A stretch of 64,000 nt of DNA, taken from the NCBI GenBank assembly GCA_944385055.1, contig CALWVT010000002.1:124001-188000 (forward strand), in the 5' to 3' direction. Shown here piece by piece: positions 43,576 through 52,596 of this stretch (position 1 is its first letter; every line of letters starts with the position of its first letter). The stretch is from an uncultured Clostridia bacterium. GTDB lineage: Bacteria > Bacillota > Clostridia > Oscillospirales > Acutalibacteraceae. The notes below the pieces were generated by a model. That model did not search any database, had not been told where the DNA came from, and was given only the letters and a program-made list of their open reading frames with translations. Made by a program: the position numbers and the translations under genes.

Positions 43576-45177
43576 ATGGAAAACACGACAAGATCGGTTG
43601 CATCGCCCCCGGATTTTTCCGCGATGACACTCGGCATCGAGCTCGGCTCCACCCGCATCAAAGCGATGCTGCTGGATGCCGGCGGCGTGCCGGTGGCACA
43701 GGGCGAGCACCAGTGGGAAAACCACCTGAAAGCGGGCGTCTGGACGTATGACGACGGCGAAATCTGGGCGGGCCTGCGGGCCGCGTACGCGGACCTTGCC
43801 GCAGATATCCGGGCGCGTTACGGCTGTCCGATGAAGCAGGTCGGCTGCATCGGCGTCTCCGCAATGATGCACGGCTATCTGCCGTTTGACAAAGACGGGG
43901 CCCTCTTAACGCCGTTTCGCACGTGGCGCAACACGATGACGGGCCCGGCGGCGCAGGCGCTCACCGAAGCGTTCGGCTTCAATATCCCGCAGCGGTGGAG
44001 CATCGCGCATTTGTATCAGGCGATGCAAAACCGGGAGCCGCATTTAGAGCACCTTGCGTTTCTGACGACGCTCGCGGGTTATGTGCATTGGCGCCTGACG
44101 GGCGAAAAGGTCTTAGGCGTCGGCGACGCTTCCGGTATGTTCCCGATTGACAGCAAAACCTGCGACTACGACGCCTCCATGCTGAACATTTTTGAATCCC
44201 TGGCAAAGGACGCCGGATATCCGGTTTCCCTGCGGGCGCTATTGCCGCGCGTGCTGCCGGCAGGCAGCCCGGCGGGGCGCTTAACGGAAGCGGGCGCGCG
44301 CCTTCTGGACGCAAGCGGCACCCTGCAGCCCGGCATCCCGTTCTGCCCGCCGGAAGGGGACGCCGGCACCGGCATGGCCGCCACCAACAGCGTGGCCGCG
44401 CATACCGGCAACATCAGCGCCGGCACGAGCATCTTTGCGATGGCCGTGCTCGACCGGCCGCTGTCCCGCGTGTATCCGGAAATCGACCTGGTGACGACGC
44501 CGGACGGAAAACCCGTGGCGATGGTGCACTGCAACAACTGCACGAGCGATTTGAATGCGTGGGTGTCGCTGTTTCGCGAGGCGGCCGCGCTCTGCGGGGA
44601 GCAGCCGGACCCGCCGGCCCTGTACGAGCGCCTGTTTCAATGTTCGCTCGGCGGCGCGGCGGACGCGGGCGGGATTCTCCCCGTCAATTATGATTCCGGC
44701 GAAGGCGTGACCCATTTTGACGCCGGCCGGCCGCTGCTTCTGCGGCAGCCGGATGCCCCGCTGACTTTGGCAAATTTCATGCGCGCGCAGATCTATTCGG
44801 CCATCGCGACGCTGGCCATCGGCCTGGAGCTGCTGCAGGAGGAACACGTGCAGATTGCCCGCTTCAGCGGCCACGGCGGCCTTTTCAAGACCCCGGGCGT
44901 CGCGCAGCGGTATCTGGCCGCCGCCGTCCACGCCCCGGTTGCCGTGATGGAGACGGCGGGCGAGGGCGGCCCCTACGGCATGGCCCTGCTGGCCGCCTAC
45001 GCGCTGCGCCGCGCAGCGGGGGAGACCCTCGACGAATTTTTGGAAACCCGCGTGTTTCGCTCTGTGCCGCAAAAGACGCTTTCCCCCGACCCCGCAGACA
45101 CGGCGGGATTTGCGGCGTTTTTAAAGCGGTACCGTGCTGCCCTGGAAGTGGAACGGGCCGCGGTGCTGCATCTTTAA
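43576..45177 (+). CDS. FGGY-family sugar kinase, probable L-ribulokinase
   Basis: The 533-residue kinase has the two actin-like ATPase lobes of the FGGY family: [21 protein letters not shown] (about 17-37) at the N-terminus, [22 protein letters not shown] and, in the C-terminal lobe, [49 protein letters not shown]. By position ahead of araA and araD it should phosphorylate L-ribulose, but it does not look like classical AraB. The ATG at 43576 has only a weak SD (GAGGTA). It is the first gene of the operon, 27 bases ahead of araA. Xylulokinase activity is an alternative. Confidence 0.83.
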   Translation: MENTTRSVASPPDFSAMTLGIELGSTRIKAMLLDAGGVPVAQGEHQWENHLKAGVWTYDDGEIWAGLRAAYADLAADIRARYGCPMKQVGCIGVSAMMHGYLPFDKDGALLTPFRTWRNTMTGPAAQALTEAFGFNIPQRWSIAHLYQAMQNREPHLEHLAFLTTLAGYVHWRLTGEKVLGVGDASGMFPIDSKTCDYDASMLNIFESLAKDAGYPVSLRALLPRVLPAGSPAGRLTEAGARLLDASGTLQPGIPFCPPEGDAGTGMAATNSVAAHTGNISAGTSIFAMAVLDRPLSRVYPEIDLVTTPDGKPVAMVHCNNCTSDLNAWVSLFREAAALCGEQPDPPALYERLFQCSLGGAADAGGILPVNYDSGEGVTHFDAGRPLLLRQPDAPLTLANFMRAQIYSAIATLAIGLELLQEEHVQIARFSGHGGLFKTPGVAQRYLAAAVHAPVAVMETAGEGGPYGMALLAAYALRRAAGETLDEFLETRVFRSVPQKTLSPDPADTAGFAAFLKRYRAALEVERAAVLHL

Positions 45178-45204
45178 AGAACCATTTTGAAGGAGGAATC
45201 CTAC

Positions 45205-46680
45205 GTGAAACTGCAGGAATATGAATTTTGGTTTCTCGTCGGCAGCCAGTTTTTATATGGCCCCGAGGTGCTGGAAACCGTATCCGCCCGCGCGGCCGAG
45301 ATGGCCGAGCAGCTCAATCGTACCGGCCGTCTCCCGTGCCGCCTCGTCTATAAATTGACGGCGAAGACGAACGAGGAGATCCAGTCGTTTGTGCGGGAAG
45401 CAAACTACGACCCCCATTGCGCCGGCGTCGTGGCGTGGTGCCACACGTTCAGCCCTTCGAAAATGTGGATTAACGGCCTTGCCGCCCTGCAGAAGCCGTA
45501 CTGCCATCTGGCGACGCAGTATAACCGGGCCGTCCCCAACGAAGAGATCGACATGGACTTTATGAACCTGAACCAGGCCGCCCACGGCGACCGCGAGCAC
45601 GGTTTCTTGACCGCGCGCCTGCGGATGCCCTGCAAGGTCATTGCCGGTTTTTGGCAGGACGAAACGCTGCAGCGGCGGCTCGGCGATTGGATGCGCACGG
45701 CGGTTGGCGCCGCGGTTTCCCGCAGCTTAAAGGTCATGCGCTTTGGCGACAACATGCGCGAGGTCGCCGTGACGGAAGGCGATAAGGTGGAAGCCCAGAT
45801 TAAATTCGGCTGGCAGGTAAACACCTGGCCCGTCGGGCAGCTGGTGGAGACGATGGAAGCGGTGCGCGGCGAAGAGATCGACGCGCTGATGGAGACGTAC
45901 CGCCGCGCGTACATCTTCGACACGGACGACCTCGAAACCGTGCGCTACCAGGCGCGGGAAGAGATCGCCATCCGGCGTATGATGGACGAGGAGGGCTGCC
46001 GCGCATTTTCCAATAATTTTCAGGACCTGTACGGCATGCGGCAGCTGCCGGGCCTTGCCAGCCAGCATCTGATGGCGCTCGGCTACGGCTACGGCGGCGA
46101 AGGCGACTGGAAGGTGGCCGCAATGACCGCGATCCTCAAGGCGATGAGCGAGGGCAAGACCGGCGGCACGGCCTTTATGGAGGATTATACGTACAATCTG
46201 GTCCCTGGCGAGGAATACAGCCTCGGCGCCCATATGCTGGAGGTATGCCCCAGCGTTGCCGCCGAAACGCCGCACATCCAGGTGCATCCGCTTGGCATCG
46301 GCGACCGCGAGCCGCCGGCCCGCCTCGTGTTTTCCGGCCACGAAGGGGACGCGATCGTCGTAAGCCTTATCGATATGGGCGGCCGCTTCCGCCTGCTCTG
46401 CCAGGACATCCACTGCATCCTGCCGCCGCTGCCCATGCCGAACCTGCCGGTCGCGCGGGTCACCTGGCAGCCGAAGCCCAATCTCACAACGGGCCTCGAA
46501 TGCTGGATCACGGCGGGCGGCGCGCACCACTCCGTCTTGTCTTACGACGTCACCGCCGAGCAGATGAAGGATTGGGCCGCTTTGATGGGCATCGAATACA
46601 TCCACATCGGCGCGGGCACAACCGTCGAGCAGGTCGAACAGCAGCTGTTCTGGAACGACCTTGCCTGGAAATTGAAATGA
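45205..46680 (+). CDS. araA: L-arabinose isomerase
   Basis: AraA converts L-arabinose to L-ribulose with a Mn ion. The 491-residue product starts KLQEYEFWFLVGSQFLYG and has VAWCHTFSPSKMWINGL, LNQAAHGDREHGF, FGDNMREVAVTEGDKVEAQIKFGWQVNTW and the metal-site stretch TAFMEDYTYNL with its Glu, and a late HHS. The start is GTG at 45205 behind AAGGAGGA; an upstream in-frame TTG at 45187 is before the SD. Operon with the kinase and araD. Confidence 0.96.
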   Translation: MKLQEYEFWFLVGSQFLYGPEVLETVSARAAEMAEQLNRTGRLPCRLVYKLTAKTNEEIQSFVREANYDPHCAGVVAWCHTFSPSKMWINGLAALQKPYCHLATQYNRAVPNEEIDMDFMNLNQAAHGDREHGFLTARLRMPCKVIAGFWQDETLQRRLGDWMRTAVGAAVSRSLKVMRFGDNMREVAVTEGDKVEAQIKFGWQVNTWPVGQLVETMEAVRGEEIDALMETYRRAYIFDTDDLETVRYQAREEIAIRRMMDEEGCRAFSNNFQDLYGMRQLPGLASQHLMALGYGYGGEGDWKVAAMTAILKAMSEGKTGGTAFMEDYTYNLVPGEEYSLGAHMLEVCPSVAAETPHIQVHPLGIGDREPPARLVFSGHEGDAIVVSLIDMGGRFRLLCQDIHCILPPLPMPNLPVARVTWQPKPNLTTGLECWITAGGAHHSVLSYDVTAEQMKDWAALMGIEYIHIGAGTTVEQVEQQLFWNDLAWKLK

Positions 46681-46690
46681 GGGGATGCAG

Positions 46691-47389
46691 ATGCAGCTGG
46701 AAACGCTCAAAGAGCAGGTCTGCCGGGCAAACCTGGAACTGCCCCGGCGGGGCTTGGTCACCTACACGTGGGGCAATGTGTCGGGCATCGACCGGGAGCG
46801 GGGCCTTGTGGTCATCAAGCCCTCCGGCGTCGCATACGAGGAATTGACGCCCGATAAGCTCGTGGTGCTGGATCTAGCCGGCAACCGCGTGGCCGGCACG
46901 TTAAACCCTTCCTCCGATACGAAGACGCATCTGGAGCTTTATAAGGCTTTCCCGGCCTTGGGCGGCATCGTGCACACGCACAGCACCTATGCGGTGGCCT
47001 GGGCCCAGGCGGGCCGCGATCTTCCGTGCTATGGGACCACCCACGCCGATTCCTTTTACGGCCCGGTGCCCTGCACCCGCCATTTGACCCAGGCGGAATT
47101 GGACGAGGACTATGAAAAAAATACCGGCAGGGTCATCGTCGAAACGTTTCAAACCCGCAGCCTCGATCCAACGGCGGTCCCCGGCGTGCTCTGCCGCAGC
47201 CACGGCCCCTTTACGTGGGGCAAAGACGCAAAGGAAGCCGTTTATCACGCCGTCGTGCTGGAGGAAATTGCGAAGATGGCGCTGTTTACGTGCCAGATTG
47301 ACCCCAACGCCGCGCCGGCGCCGCAGAATTTGCAGGATAAACACTACCTGCGCAAGCACGGCCCGGATGCGTATTATGGCCAGCGGTGA
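46691..47389 (+). CDS. araD: L-ribulose-5-phosphate 4-epimerase
   Basis: This class II aldolase-family epimerase makes D-xylulose 5-phosphate from L-ribulose 5-phosphate. The 232-residue product has LVTYTWGNVSGIDRERGLVVIKPSGV, SSDTKTHLELYKAFP, the zinc ligands in GIVHTHSTYAVAWAQ, and GTTHADSFYGPVPC, and a late CRSHGPFTWG His ligand. ATG 46691 is at better spacing from GAGGGG than the ATG at 46685. It ends the operon, feeding the pentose phosphate pathway. Only a weak terminator (about 47392-47420) follows. Confidence 0.95.
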   Translation: MQLETLKEQVCRANLELPRRGLVTYTWGNVSGIDRERGLVVIKPSGVAYEELTPDKLVVLDLAGNRVAGTLNPSSDTKTHLELYKAFPALGGIVHTHSTYAVAWAQAGRDLPCYGTTHADSFYGPVPCTRHLTQAELDEDYEKNTGRVIVETFQTRSLDPTAVPGVLCRSHGPFTWGKDAKEAVYHAVVLEEIAKMALFTCQIDPNAAPAPQNLQDKHYLRKHGPDAYYGQR

Positions 47390-47479
47390 AAAAGGTCCTT
47401 TCGTTTCGGAGGGCTTTTTCGGGCATTGACCTCGGCCTGCAGCTGGGAAGACGCGGCTTCCGGGCCGAAGTTTCACGGA

Positions 47480-47509
47480 GGAATACCTCCCTTTTCCCTG
47501 GACATACTA
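47480..47509 (+). promoter_or_regulatory. Candidate sigma-G (forespore) promoter
   Basis: GGAATA (47480-47485) and CATACTA (47503-47509) with a 17-base spacer resemble the Bacillus sigma-G consensus (TGAATA, CATACTA). It lies 34 bases upstream of the Mn-catalase-like ATG. There is no good sigma-A promoter in the gap. Confidence 0.45.
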
Positions 47510-47542
47510 TCCCCATCAAATCGGGAAAGGTGGATGCTCCTT

Positions 47543-48229
47543 ATGTTTCAACATGAAAAAATGCTTTTTCATCCGGTGGGGGTCGAAAAGCCGAATCCCC
47601 AGTACGCGGCGCTTTTGCAGGAACAGCTCGGCGGCGGGAACGGCGAATTGAAGGCGGCGATGCAGTATCTGTCCCAGAGCTTCCGCGTCAAGGACCCGGA
47701 AATCAAGGACCTGTTCCTCGACATCGCGGCGGAGGAACTCAGTCATATGGAGATGGTCGCGCAGACGATCAACCTCTTAAATGGCCACGACGTCGACGCC
47801 GCGCGCGTGCCGGCCGGTGAAATCGAGACGCATGTGCTTTTAGGCCTCAATCCCGGCCTTGTCAATGCGTCGGGCTATTCCTGGACGGCCGACTACGTCA
47901 CCGTGACCGGCGACCTGTGCGCCGACCTGCTTTCGAACATCGCGTCCGAGCAGCGCGCCAAGGTTGTGTATGAATACCTCTACCGCCAGATCGACGACAA
48001 GCGCGTCAAAGAGACGATCGATTTCCTCTTAAACCGCGAGGAAGCGCACAACGCGATGTTCCGCGAGGCATTTAATCGCGTGCAGAGCACCGGCTCCAAC
48101 CGCGACTTCGGGACGACGAAGGCCGCCCGCATGTATTTCAGCCTCTCAAAGCCGTCCCCGGAAGACAGCCCGCTCTCCCACGTAAAGGCTGAGCCCGTCT
48201 CGTTCGGGACGGACGAAAGAAAATCATAA
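47543..48229 (+). CDS. Manganese catalase / CotJC-like spore coat protein
   Basis: The 228-residue protein is a four-helix-bundle dimanganese protein. It has the metal ligands expected for Mn catalase: Glu in NGELKAAMQYLSQSF, Glu and His in AAEELSHMEMVAQTINLLNGH, Glu in NIASEQRAKVVYEYL, and Glu and His in NREEAHNAMFREAF. Its length lies between CotJC (about 190) and full Mn catalases (about 270-300). Family members degrade hydrogen peroxide, and CotJC is a coat protein in Bacillus. ATG 47543 follows AAAGGTGG. A sigma-G-like promoter upstream fits a spore role. Confidence 0.88.
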   Translation: MFQHEKMLFHPVGVEKPNPQYAALLQEQLGGGNGELKAAMQYLSQSFRVKDPEIKDLFLDIAAEELSHMEMVAQTINLLNGHDVDAARVPAGEIETHVLLGLNPGLVNASGYSWTADYVTVTGDLCADLLSNIASEQRAKVVYEYLYRQIDDKRVKETIDFLLNREEAHNAMFREAFNRVQSTGSNRDFGTTKAARMYFSLSKPSPEDSPLSHVKAEPVSFGTDERKS

Positions 48230-48276
48230 AGAAGGCATGGCCGCCGGCGAAAACCGAGGGCCATGCCTTTTGTTTG
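48230..48276. terminator. Terminator between the Mn-catalase-like gene and the feo operon
   Basis: A perfect 11-bp stem, AAGGCATGGCC/GGCCATGCCTT (48232-48242 and 48259-48269), with TTTTG behind it on the + strand; the flanking genes converge here. Confidence 0.8.
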
Positions 48277-48295
48277 GTCTATTTTTTATTTTATT

Positions 48296-48466
48296 TTATT
48301 TGGGTTCTTTGCGTGCGGCTTTTTTGGGCACAGAACAGGTGCCGCATGCGCCCGCACAGCGGCTGCAATCGCCGCAGCAGCCGCCCTTTTTGCGCCGCGC
48401 CCCGCGCAGGGCGAAGATTCCCCAAACGAGCAGCAGCGCCGCAACGACAACCGTGCCCGCCGTCAT
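48296..48466 (-). CDS. FeoB-associated Cys-rich membrane protein
   Basis: The 56-residue protein has one transmembrane segment (about 4-22) and then a basic patch and a Cys-rich tail, GGCCGDCSRCAGACGTC, with seven cysteines. Such small proteins accompany FeoB in many Clostridia, where they might play the FeoC role or hand over iron; the function is unproven. Its ATG overlaps the feoB stop (ATGA), so it is translationally coupled. Confidence 0.85.
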   Translation of the reverse strand: MTAGTVVVAALLLVWGIFALRGARRKKGGCCGDCSRCAGACGTCSVPKKAARKEPK

Positions 48467-50826
48467 ACCAGCGCCCCCACAGCGGCGCCGATGCCGTGGA
48501 AGAGGAACGAGACGACCCACGCGACGACGCATTGGAAAACGACAACGCCCAGCGCCCATTTGGCGCCGAGTTCCCGGTTGATCGACGTGATGGCCGCGAC
48601 GCACGGCGTGTACAGCAGGCAGAACACGAGCATGCTGCCGGCCGCCAGCGGCGTGAGCACGGCCGTCAGCGCCTGCGTGGAGCCGAACAGGATCGACAGC
48701 GTCGAGACGACGCTTTCCTTCGCCATGAACCCGCTGATCAGCGCCGTCGAGCAGCGCCAGTCCCCAAAGCCCAGCGGCCCGAAGATCGGGGCGATCGCGC
48801 CGGCAATCACGGCCAGGATGCTCTGCTGCGAATCCGTCGCGATGTTTAAGTGCAGGTCGAACGTCTGCAAAAACCAGATCACAATCGTCGCGAGGAAAAT
48901 GACCGTGAACGCGCGCTGCAGATAATCCTTCGCCTTATCCCAGAGCAGGTGGGCGACGTTTTTGGCGCCCGGCATCCGGTAATTCGGCAGCTCCATCACA
49001 AACGGGACCGCCTCGCCCTTAAACAGCGTCCCGCGCATCAAAAACGCGATCAGGATACCCACCGCGATGCCCAGCACGTACAGCCCGATCATCACGAGCG
49101 CCGCGTGCTCCGGGAAGAAGGCCGCCGCGAAAAAGGCGTAAATCGGCACCTTCGCCGAACAGCTCATATACGGCGTCAACAGGATCGTCATCTTGCGGTC
49201 GCGTTCCGACGGCAGCGTCCGGCTCGCCATAACGCCTGGCACCGTGCAGCCAAACCCGATGAGCATCGGCACGATGCTGCGCCCGGAAAGGCCGATCTTG
49301 CGCAAGAGCTTATCCATCACGAACGCGACGCGCGCCATATAGCCGCTGTCTTCGAGCAGCGAGAGGAAGAAAAACAGCGTCACAATGATGGGCAAAAAGC
49401 TCAAAACCGTCCCCACGCCGTTAAAGACGCCGTCTATGACGAGCGACTGGATGACACTGTTGACGTGCACCGCCTCCATGCCGATGGAGACAAGGTTCCC
49501 CAGCGCGTCGATGCCCATGCTCAAAAGGTCCTGCAAAAACGAACCGATCACGTTAAACGTCAGGAAGAACACGACCGCCATAATCGCGATGAAGGCCGGA
49601 ATCGCCGTAAAGCGCCCGGTCAAAAAGCGGTCGAGTTTCTCGCTGCGCAAATGTTCCCGGCTTTCGTGGGGCTTGACGACGGTGTGCGAACAAATCTTTT
49701 CAATAAAGGAAAAGCGCATGTCCGCAATGGCCGCCGCGCGGTCGAGCCCGCGTTCCTTTTCCATCTGGCAGATGATGTGTTCAATCATTTCGCGCTCGTT
49801 TTCGTCGAGTTTTAAGCGCTCCATCACCAGATGGTCGCCCTCGGCGAGCTTGCTGGCCGCAAACCGCAGCGGGATGCCCGCCTCGCGCGCGTGGTCTTCC
49901 ACCATATGCATCAACCCGTGCAGGCACCGGTGTACCGCGCCGCCGTGGTCGTTGACGTCGCAGAAGTCCTGCCGCCCGGGCGCTTCCTGGTACTTCGCCA
50001 CATGCAGCGCGTGGTCGACCAGCTCGTCGATGCCCTCGTTTTTCGAGGCGGAAATCGGAATCACCGGGATGCCAAGTTCCTTTTCCATTTCATTGACGTG
50101 GATCGACCCGCCGTTTTCGCGCACCTCGTCCATCATATTCAGCGCGAGCACCATCGGGATGCCCAGCTCCATCAGCTGCATCGTCAGATAGAGGTTGCGC
50201 TCGATGTTCGTCGCGTCGACGATGTTGATGATGCCTTTCGGGTGGTCGTCGAGCAGAAACTGCCGCGTCACGATCTCCTCATTCGTATACGGCGACATCG
50301 AGTAAATGCCGGGCAGGTCCGTCACGAGCGTGTCCGGGTGGCCCTTGATGGCGCCGTCCTTGCGGTCCACCGTGACGCCGGGGAAATTGCCCACGTGCTG
50401 ATTCGAACCCGTCAGCTGGTTAAACAGCGTCGTCTTGCCGCAGTTCTGGTTGCCGGCCAGCGCAAACGTCAAAACGGTCCCTTCCGGCAGCGGGTGCTCG
50501 TCGGCCTTCGAATGGTATTTGCCGCCTTCGCCGAGGCCCGGGTGCGAGATCGGCCGCACTTCCGGCGCCGGCCGCGAAACGGCCTTCTTTTCATGCACAT
50601 TCCCAACCGTAATCTTTTCTGCGTCCGCGAGCCGCAGCGTCAATTCATAACTATGTACGCGCACTTCCACGGGGTCGCCCATCGGTGCGTGCTTGACCAT
50701 TGTGACCTCCGCCTTGGGGAGCAGGCCCATGTCCAAAAAGTGCTGCCGCAAAGCACCTTCACCGCCTACGGTGAGGACCGTCGCGCTTTTCCCAATCGGA
50801 AGATCTTTTAATGTCATTGTTTCCAT
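48463..50826 (-). CDS. feoB: Ferrous iron transporter, FeoA-FeoB fusion
   Basis: The 787-residue protein imports Fe2+. An N-terminal FeoA-like SH3 domain (about 1-80; LKDLPIGKSATVLTVGGEG, RLADAEKITV) is joined through a linker to a G domain with G1 GNQNCGKTT, G3 DLPGIYSMSPYTNEE and G4 NMMDE. Membrane domains with two Gate motifs follow (SGRSIVPMLIGFGCTVPGVMASRTL and the C-terminal FLLYTPCVA-like FCLLYTPCVAAI). ATG 50826 follows GAAGGAGGACAC; a TTG at 50850 is less likely. It is the first gene of a two-gene operon and is probably iron-regulated (palindromic operator over the promoter). Confidence 0.95.
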   Translation of the reverse strand: METMTLKDLPIGKSATVLTVGGEGALRQHFLDMGLLPKAEVTMVKHAPMGDPVEVRVHSYELTLRLADAEKITVGNVHEKKAVSRPAPEVRPISHPGLGEGGKYHSKADEHPLPEGTVLTFALAGNQNCGKTTLFNQLTGSNQHVGNFPGVTVDRKDGAIKGHPDTLVTDLPGIYSMSPYTNEEIVTRQFLLDDHPKGIINIVDATNIERNLYLTMQLMELGIPMVLALNMMDEVRENGGSIHVNEMEKELGIPVIPISASKNEGIDELVDHALHVAKYQEAPGRQDFCDVNDHGGAVHRCLHGLMHMVEDHAREAGIPLRFAASKLAEGDHLVMERLKLDENEREMIEHIICQMEKERGLDRAAAIADMRFSFIEKICSHTVVKPHESREHLRSEKLDRFLTGRFTAIPAFIAIMAVVFFLTFNVIGSFLQDLLSMGIDALGNLVSIGMEAVHVNSVIQSLVIDGVFNGVGTVLSFLPIIVTLFFFLSLLEDSGYMARVAFVMDKLLRKIGLSGRSIVPMLIGFGCTVPGVMASRTLPSERDRKMTILLTPYMSCSAKVPIYAFFAAAFFPEHAALVMIGLYVLGIAVGILIAFLMRGTLFKGEAVPFVMELPNYRMPGAKNVAHLLWDKAKDYLQRAFTVIFLATIVIWFLQTFDLHLNIATDSQQSILAVIAGAIAPIFGPLGFGDWRCSTALISGFMAKESVVSTLSILFGSTQALTAVLTPLAAGSMLVFCLLYTPCVAAITSINRELGAKWALGVVVFQCVVAWVVSFLFHGIGAAVGALV

Positions 50827-50891
50827 CGTGTCCTCCTTCGCATTTTCCAAATCCCAGCTTGTTGCGTGCGGAAGCCCGTTCGGGCCTAAAG

Positions 50892-50922
50892 TTAGTGTAC
50901 ACTAATTTTTAATTCCGGTCAA
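50892..50922 (-). promoter_or_regulatory. feo promoter with palindromic operator over the -10 box
   Basis: On the minus strand TTGACC (50922-50917), a 17-base spacer and TACACT (50899-50894). A perfect 14-bp palindrome TTAGTGTACACTAA (50892-50905), extendable with one mismatch per side, covers the -10 box. The TTAG...CTAA ends resemble DtxR/IdeR-type operators, so an iron-dependent repressor is likely. Confidence 0.7.
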
Positions 50923-51079
50923 CAGGGCAAAGGGGATGGATTCCCTTTTTTGTCACGCAGCTTTTTGGCATTCGGATGCCCCTGCGGGAAAACCGGCCGG
51001 TTCGCAGAACCGCCAGGCATAATCCCGGGCCCTTTCTGCATAGAAATCGGAAACAGAACCGGGAAAGGGGGCGGGGCTT

Positions 51080-52555
51080 TTGGAACTGCTGGGCGCCGCG
51101 CTGCAAAGGATCGACCATTTTGTATGGGGGCCGGGCACCGTCTGCCTGCTTTTGGGCACCGGCGTCTTTTTTACGTTCCGCCTGCGGTTTCTGCCCTGGC
51201 GCAATCTGGGGGCGGCGCTGCGCAGCGTCTTCGGCAGGGAAGCGCGCCGCGGCGGCAAACCGGGGGAAATTTCCCCGTTTTCGTCCTTAATGACCGCACT
51301 CGCGGCGACGGTCGGCACCGGCAACCTCGTCGGCGTCGCGACCGCGATGGCCGCCGGCGGCCCGGGGGCACTCGTCTGGATGTGGATTTCGGCGCTGTTT
51401 GGCATGGCCACGAAGTACGCGGAATGCCTGCTCGCCGTCAAATACCGCGAGAAAAACAGCCGCGGGGAATGGTGCGGCGGGCCGATGTATACGCTTCGCC
51501 GCGCCTTTTGTGCGCATCCGCGGCTTGGGCGGGGATTGGGGCTTTTGTTTGCGGGGAGCACCGTGCTCGCCTCGTTTGGCATCGGCTGCATGACGCAGGC
51601 CAATTCGATTTCCGCCGCCCTTTTGGAGACCTTTGCGGTCCCGCAGCTGCCGGCCGGCGTTTTGCTTTCCGCTCTGGTGTTTTTGCTGCTGCTCGGCGGC
51701 ATCCGGACCATTTCCAAAGTCTCCTCCGCCCTTGTGCCCGCCATGGCCGTGCTGTACTTTTTGGCGGGCGGGGTGTGCCTGGGTGCCAATCTCGAAAACC
51801 TGCCGTCCGGCCTTTCCCAGCTTTTTCAATCGGCCTTTTCCGTTAAGGCGGCCTGCGGGGGCGCCGCGGGCACGCTTTTTTCCGCCGTGCGCTTCGGCAC
51901 GGCGCGCGGCATCTTTTCGAACGAAGCCGGGCTCGGCTCCGCGGCCATCACCGCGGCGGCGTCGTCGGAATCGTCTCCCGCAAAGCAGGGGTATTTCAGT
52001 ATGACCGGCACGTTCTTTGACACGCTCGTCGTCTGTTCGGTGACGGGCCTTGTGCTGGCCTGTTCCGGCGTGCTCGAAGTCCCCGGCGTGCAGGGGGCCG
52101 GGCTGACGGTTTTGGCGTTCCGGCTCTCGTTTACGAAGATCGGCGGCCCCGCCTTCGGGGCAGTGGGCGCCGGGTTTTTGTGCGTGTGCATCGTCCTGTT
52201 CGCGTTCTCCACGATTTTGGGATGGTCCTATTACGGCGAAAAAGCCCTGGAATTTTTTGCACCCGGCCGCCGCATCCGCTCCCTTTACCGCGCGCTTTAC
52301 AGTGCCTGCGCGTGTGTGGGCGCCGTCGGCGGGCTTTCGGTCGTGTGGGCCTTTTCGGATATCGCCAATGCCTGTATGGCTCTGCCCAACCTGCTTTCGT
52401 TGTGGCGCCTGCAGAACACCGTCGCGCGGGAAACGTTCGCCTATGAGGAAACGTGCCAAATTTCCCACAAAAACGCCCCGAAATCCCGGGCAAAGCGCTT
52501 GCGCTTTCCGGCGCGTTCTTGTATAATAAAGACAAACCCAGAGAAGCGAACTTAG
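51080..52555 (+). CDS. Alanine/glycine:cation symporter (AGCS family)
   Basis: The 491-residue transporter has about 11 hydrophobic segments and AGCS signatures: SPFSSLMTALAATVGTGNLVGVATAMAAGGPGALVWMW (about 65-105), then MATKYAECLLAVKYRE, GGPMYTL and the FSNEAGLGSAAITAAAS segment, and FSTILGWSYYGEKALEF. It imports Ala or Gly with Na+ or H+. The start is TTG at 51080 after GGGAAAGGGGGCGGGG. The C-terminal tail is basic and hydrophilic. A promoter for ackA lies inside its 3' end. Confidence 0.92.
   Translation: MELLGAALQRIDHFVWGPGTVCLLLGTGVFFTFRLRFLPWRNLGAALRSVFGREARRGGKPGEISPFSSLMTALAATVGTGNLVGVATAMAAGGPGALVWMWISALFGMATKYAECLLAVKYREKNSRGEWCGGPMYTLRRAFCAHPRLGRGLGLLFAGSTVLASFGIGCMTQANSISAALLETFAVPQLPAGVLLSALVFLLLLGGIRTISKVSSALVPAMAVLYFLAGGVCLGANLENLPSGLSQLFQSAFSVKAACGGAAGTLFSAVRFGTARGIFSNEAGLGSAAITAAASSESSPAKQGYFSMTGTFFDTLVVCSVTGLVLACSGVLEVPGVQGAGLTVLAFRLSFTKIGGPAFGAVGAGFLCVCIVLFAFSTILGWSYYGEKALEFFAPGRRIRSLYRALYSACACVGAVGGLSVVWAFSDIANACMALPNLLSLWRLQNTVARETFAYEETCQISHKNAPKSRAKRLRFPARSCIIKTNPEKRT
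52499..52527 (+). promoter_or_regulatory. ackA promoter inside the AGCS gene
   Basis: TTGCGC (52499-52504) and a perfect TATAAT (52522-52527), spacer 17, lie within the last 20 codons of the symporter gene. Confidence 0.7.
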
Positions 52556-52596
52556 CGCTGCAACGGAACGCGAAGCAAAGCAAAGGAGCGATCAAT

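Noticed and set aside
50930..50955. Terminator-like AAAGGG/CCCTTT hairpin with T-run upstream of the AGCS gene
   Set aside because: The stem is short and no + strand transcript is expected to reach it, as the feo operon runs the other way.
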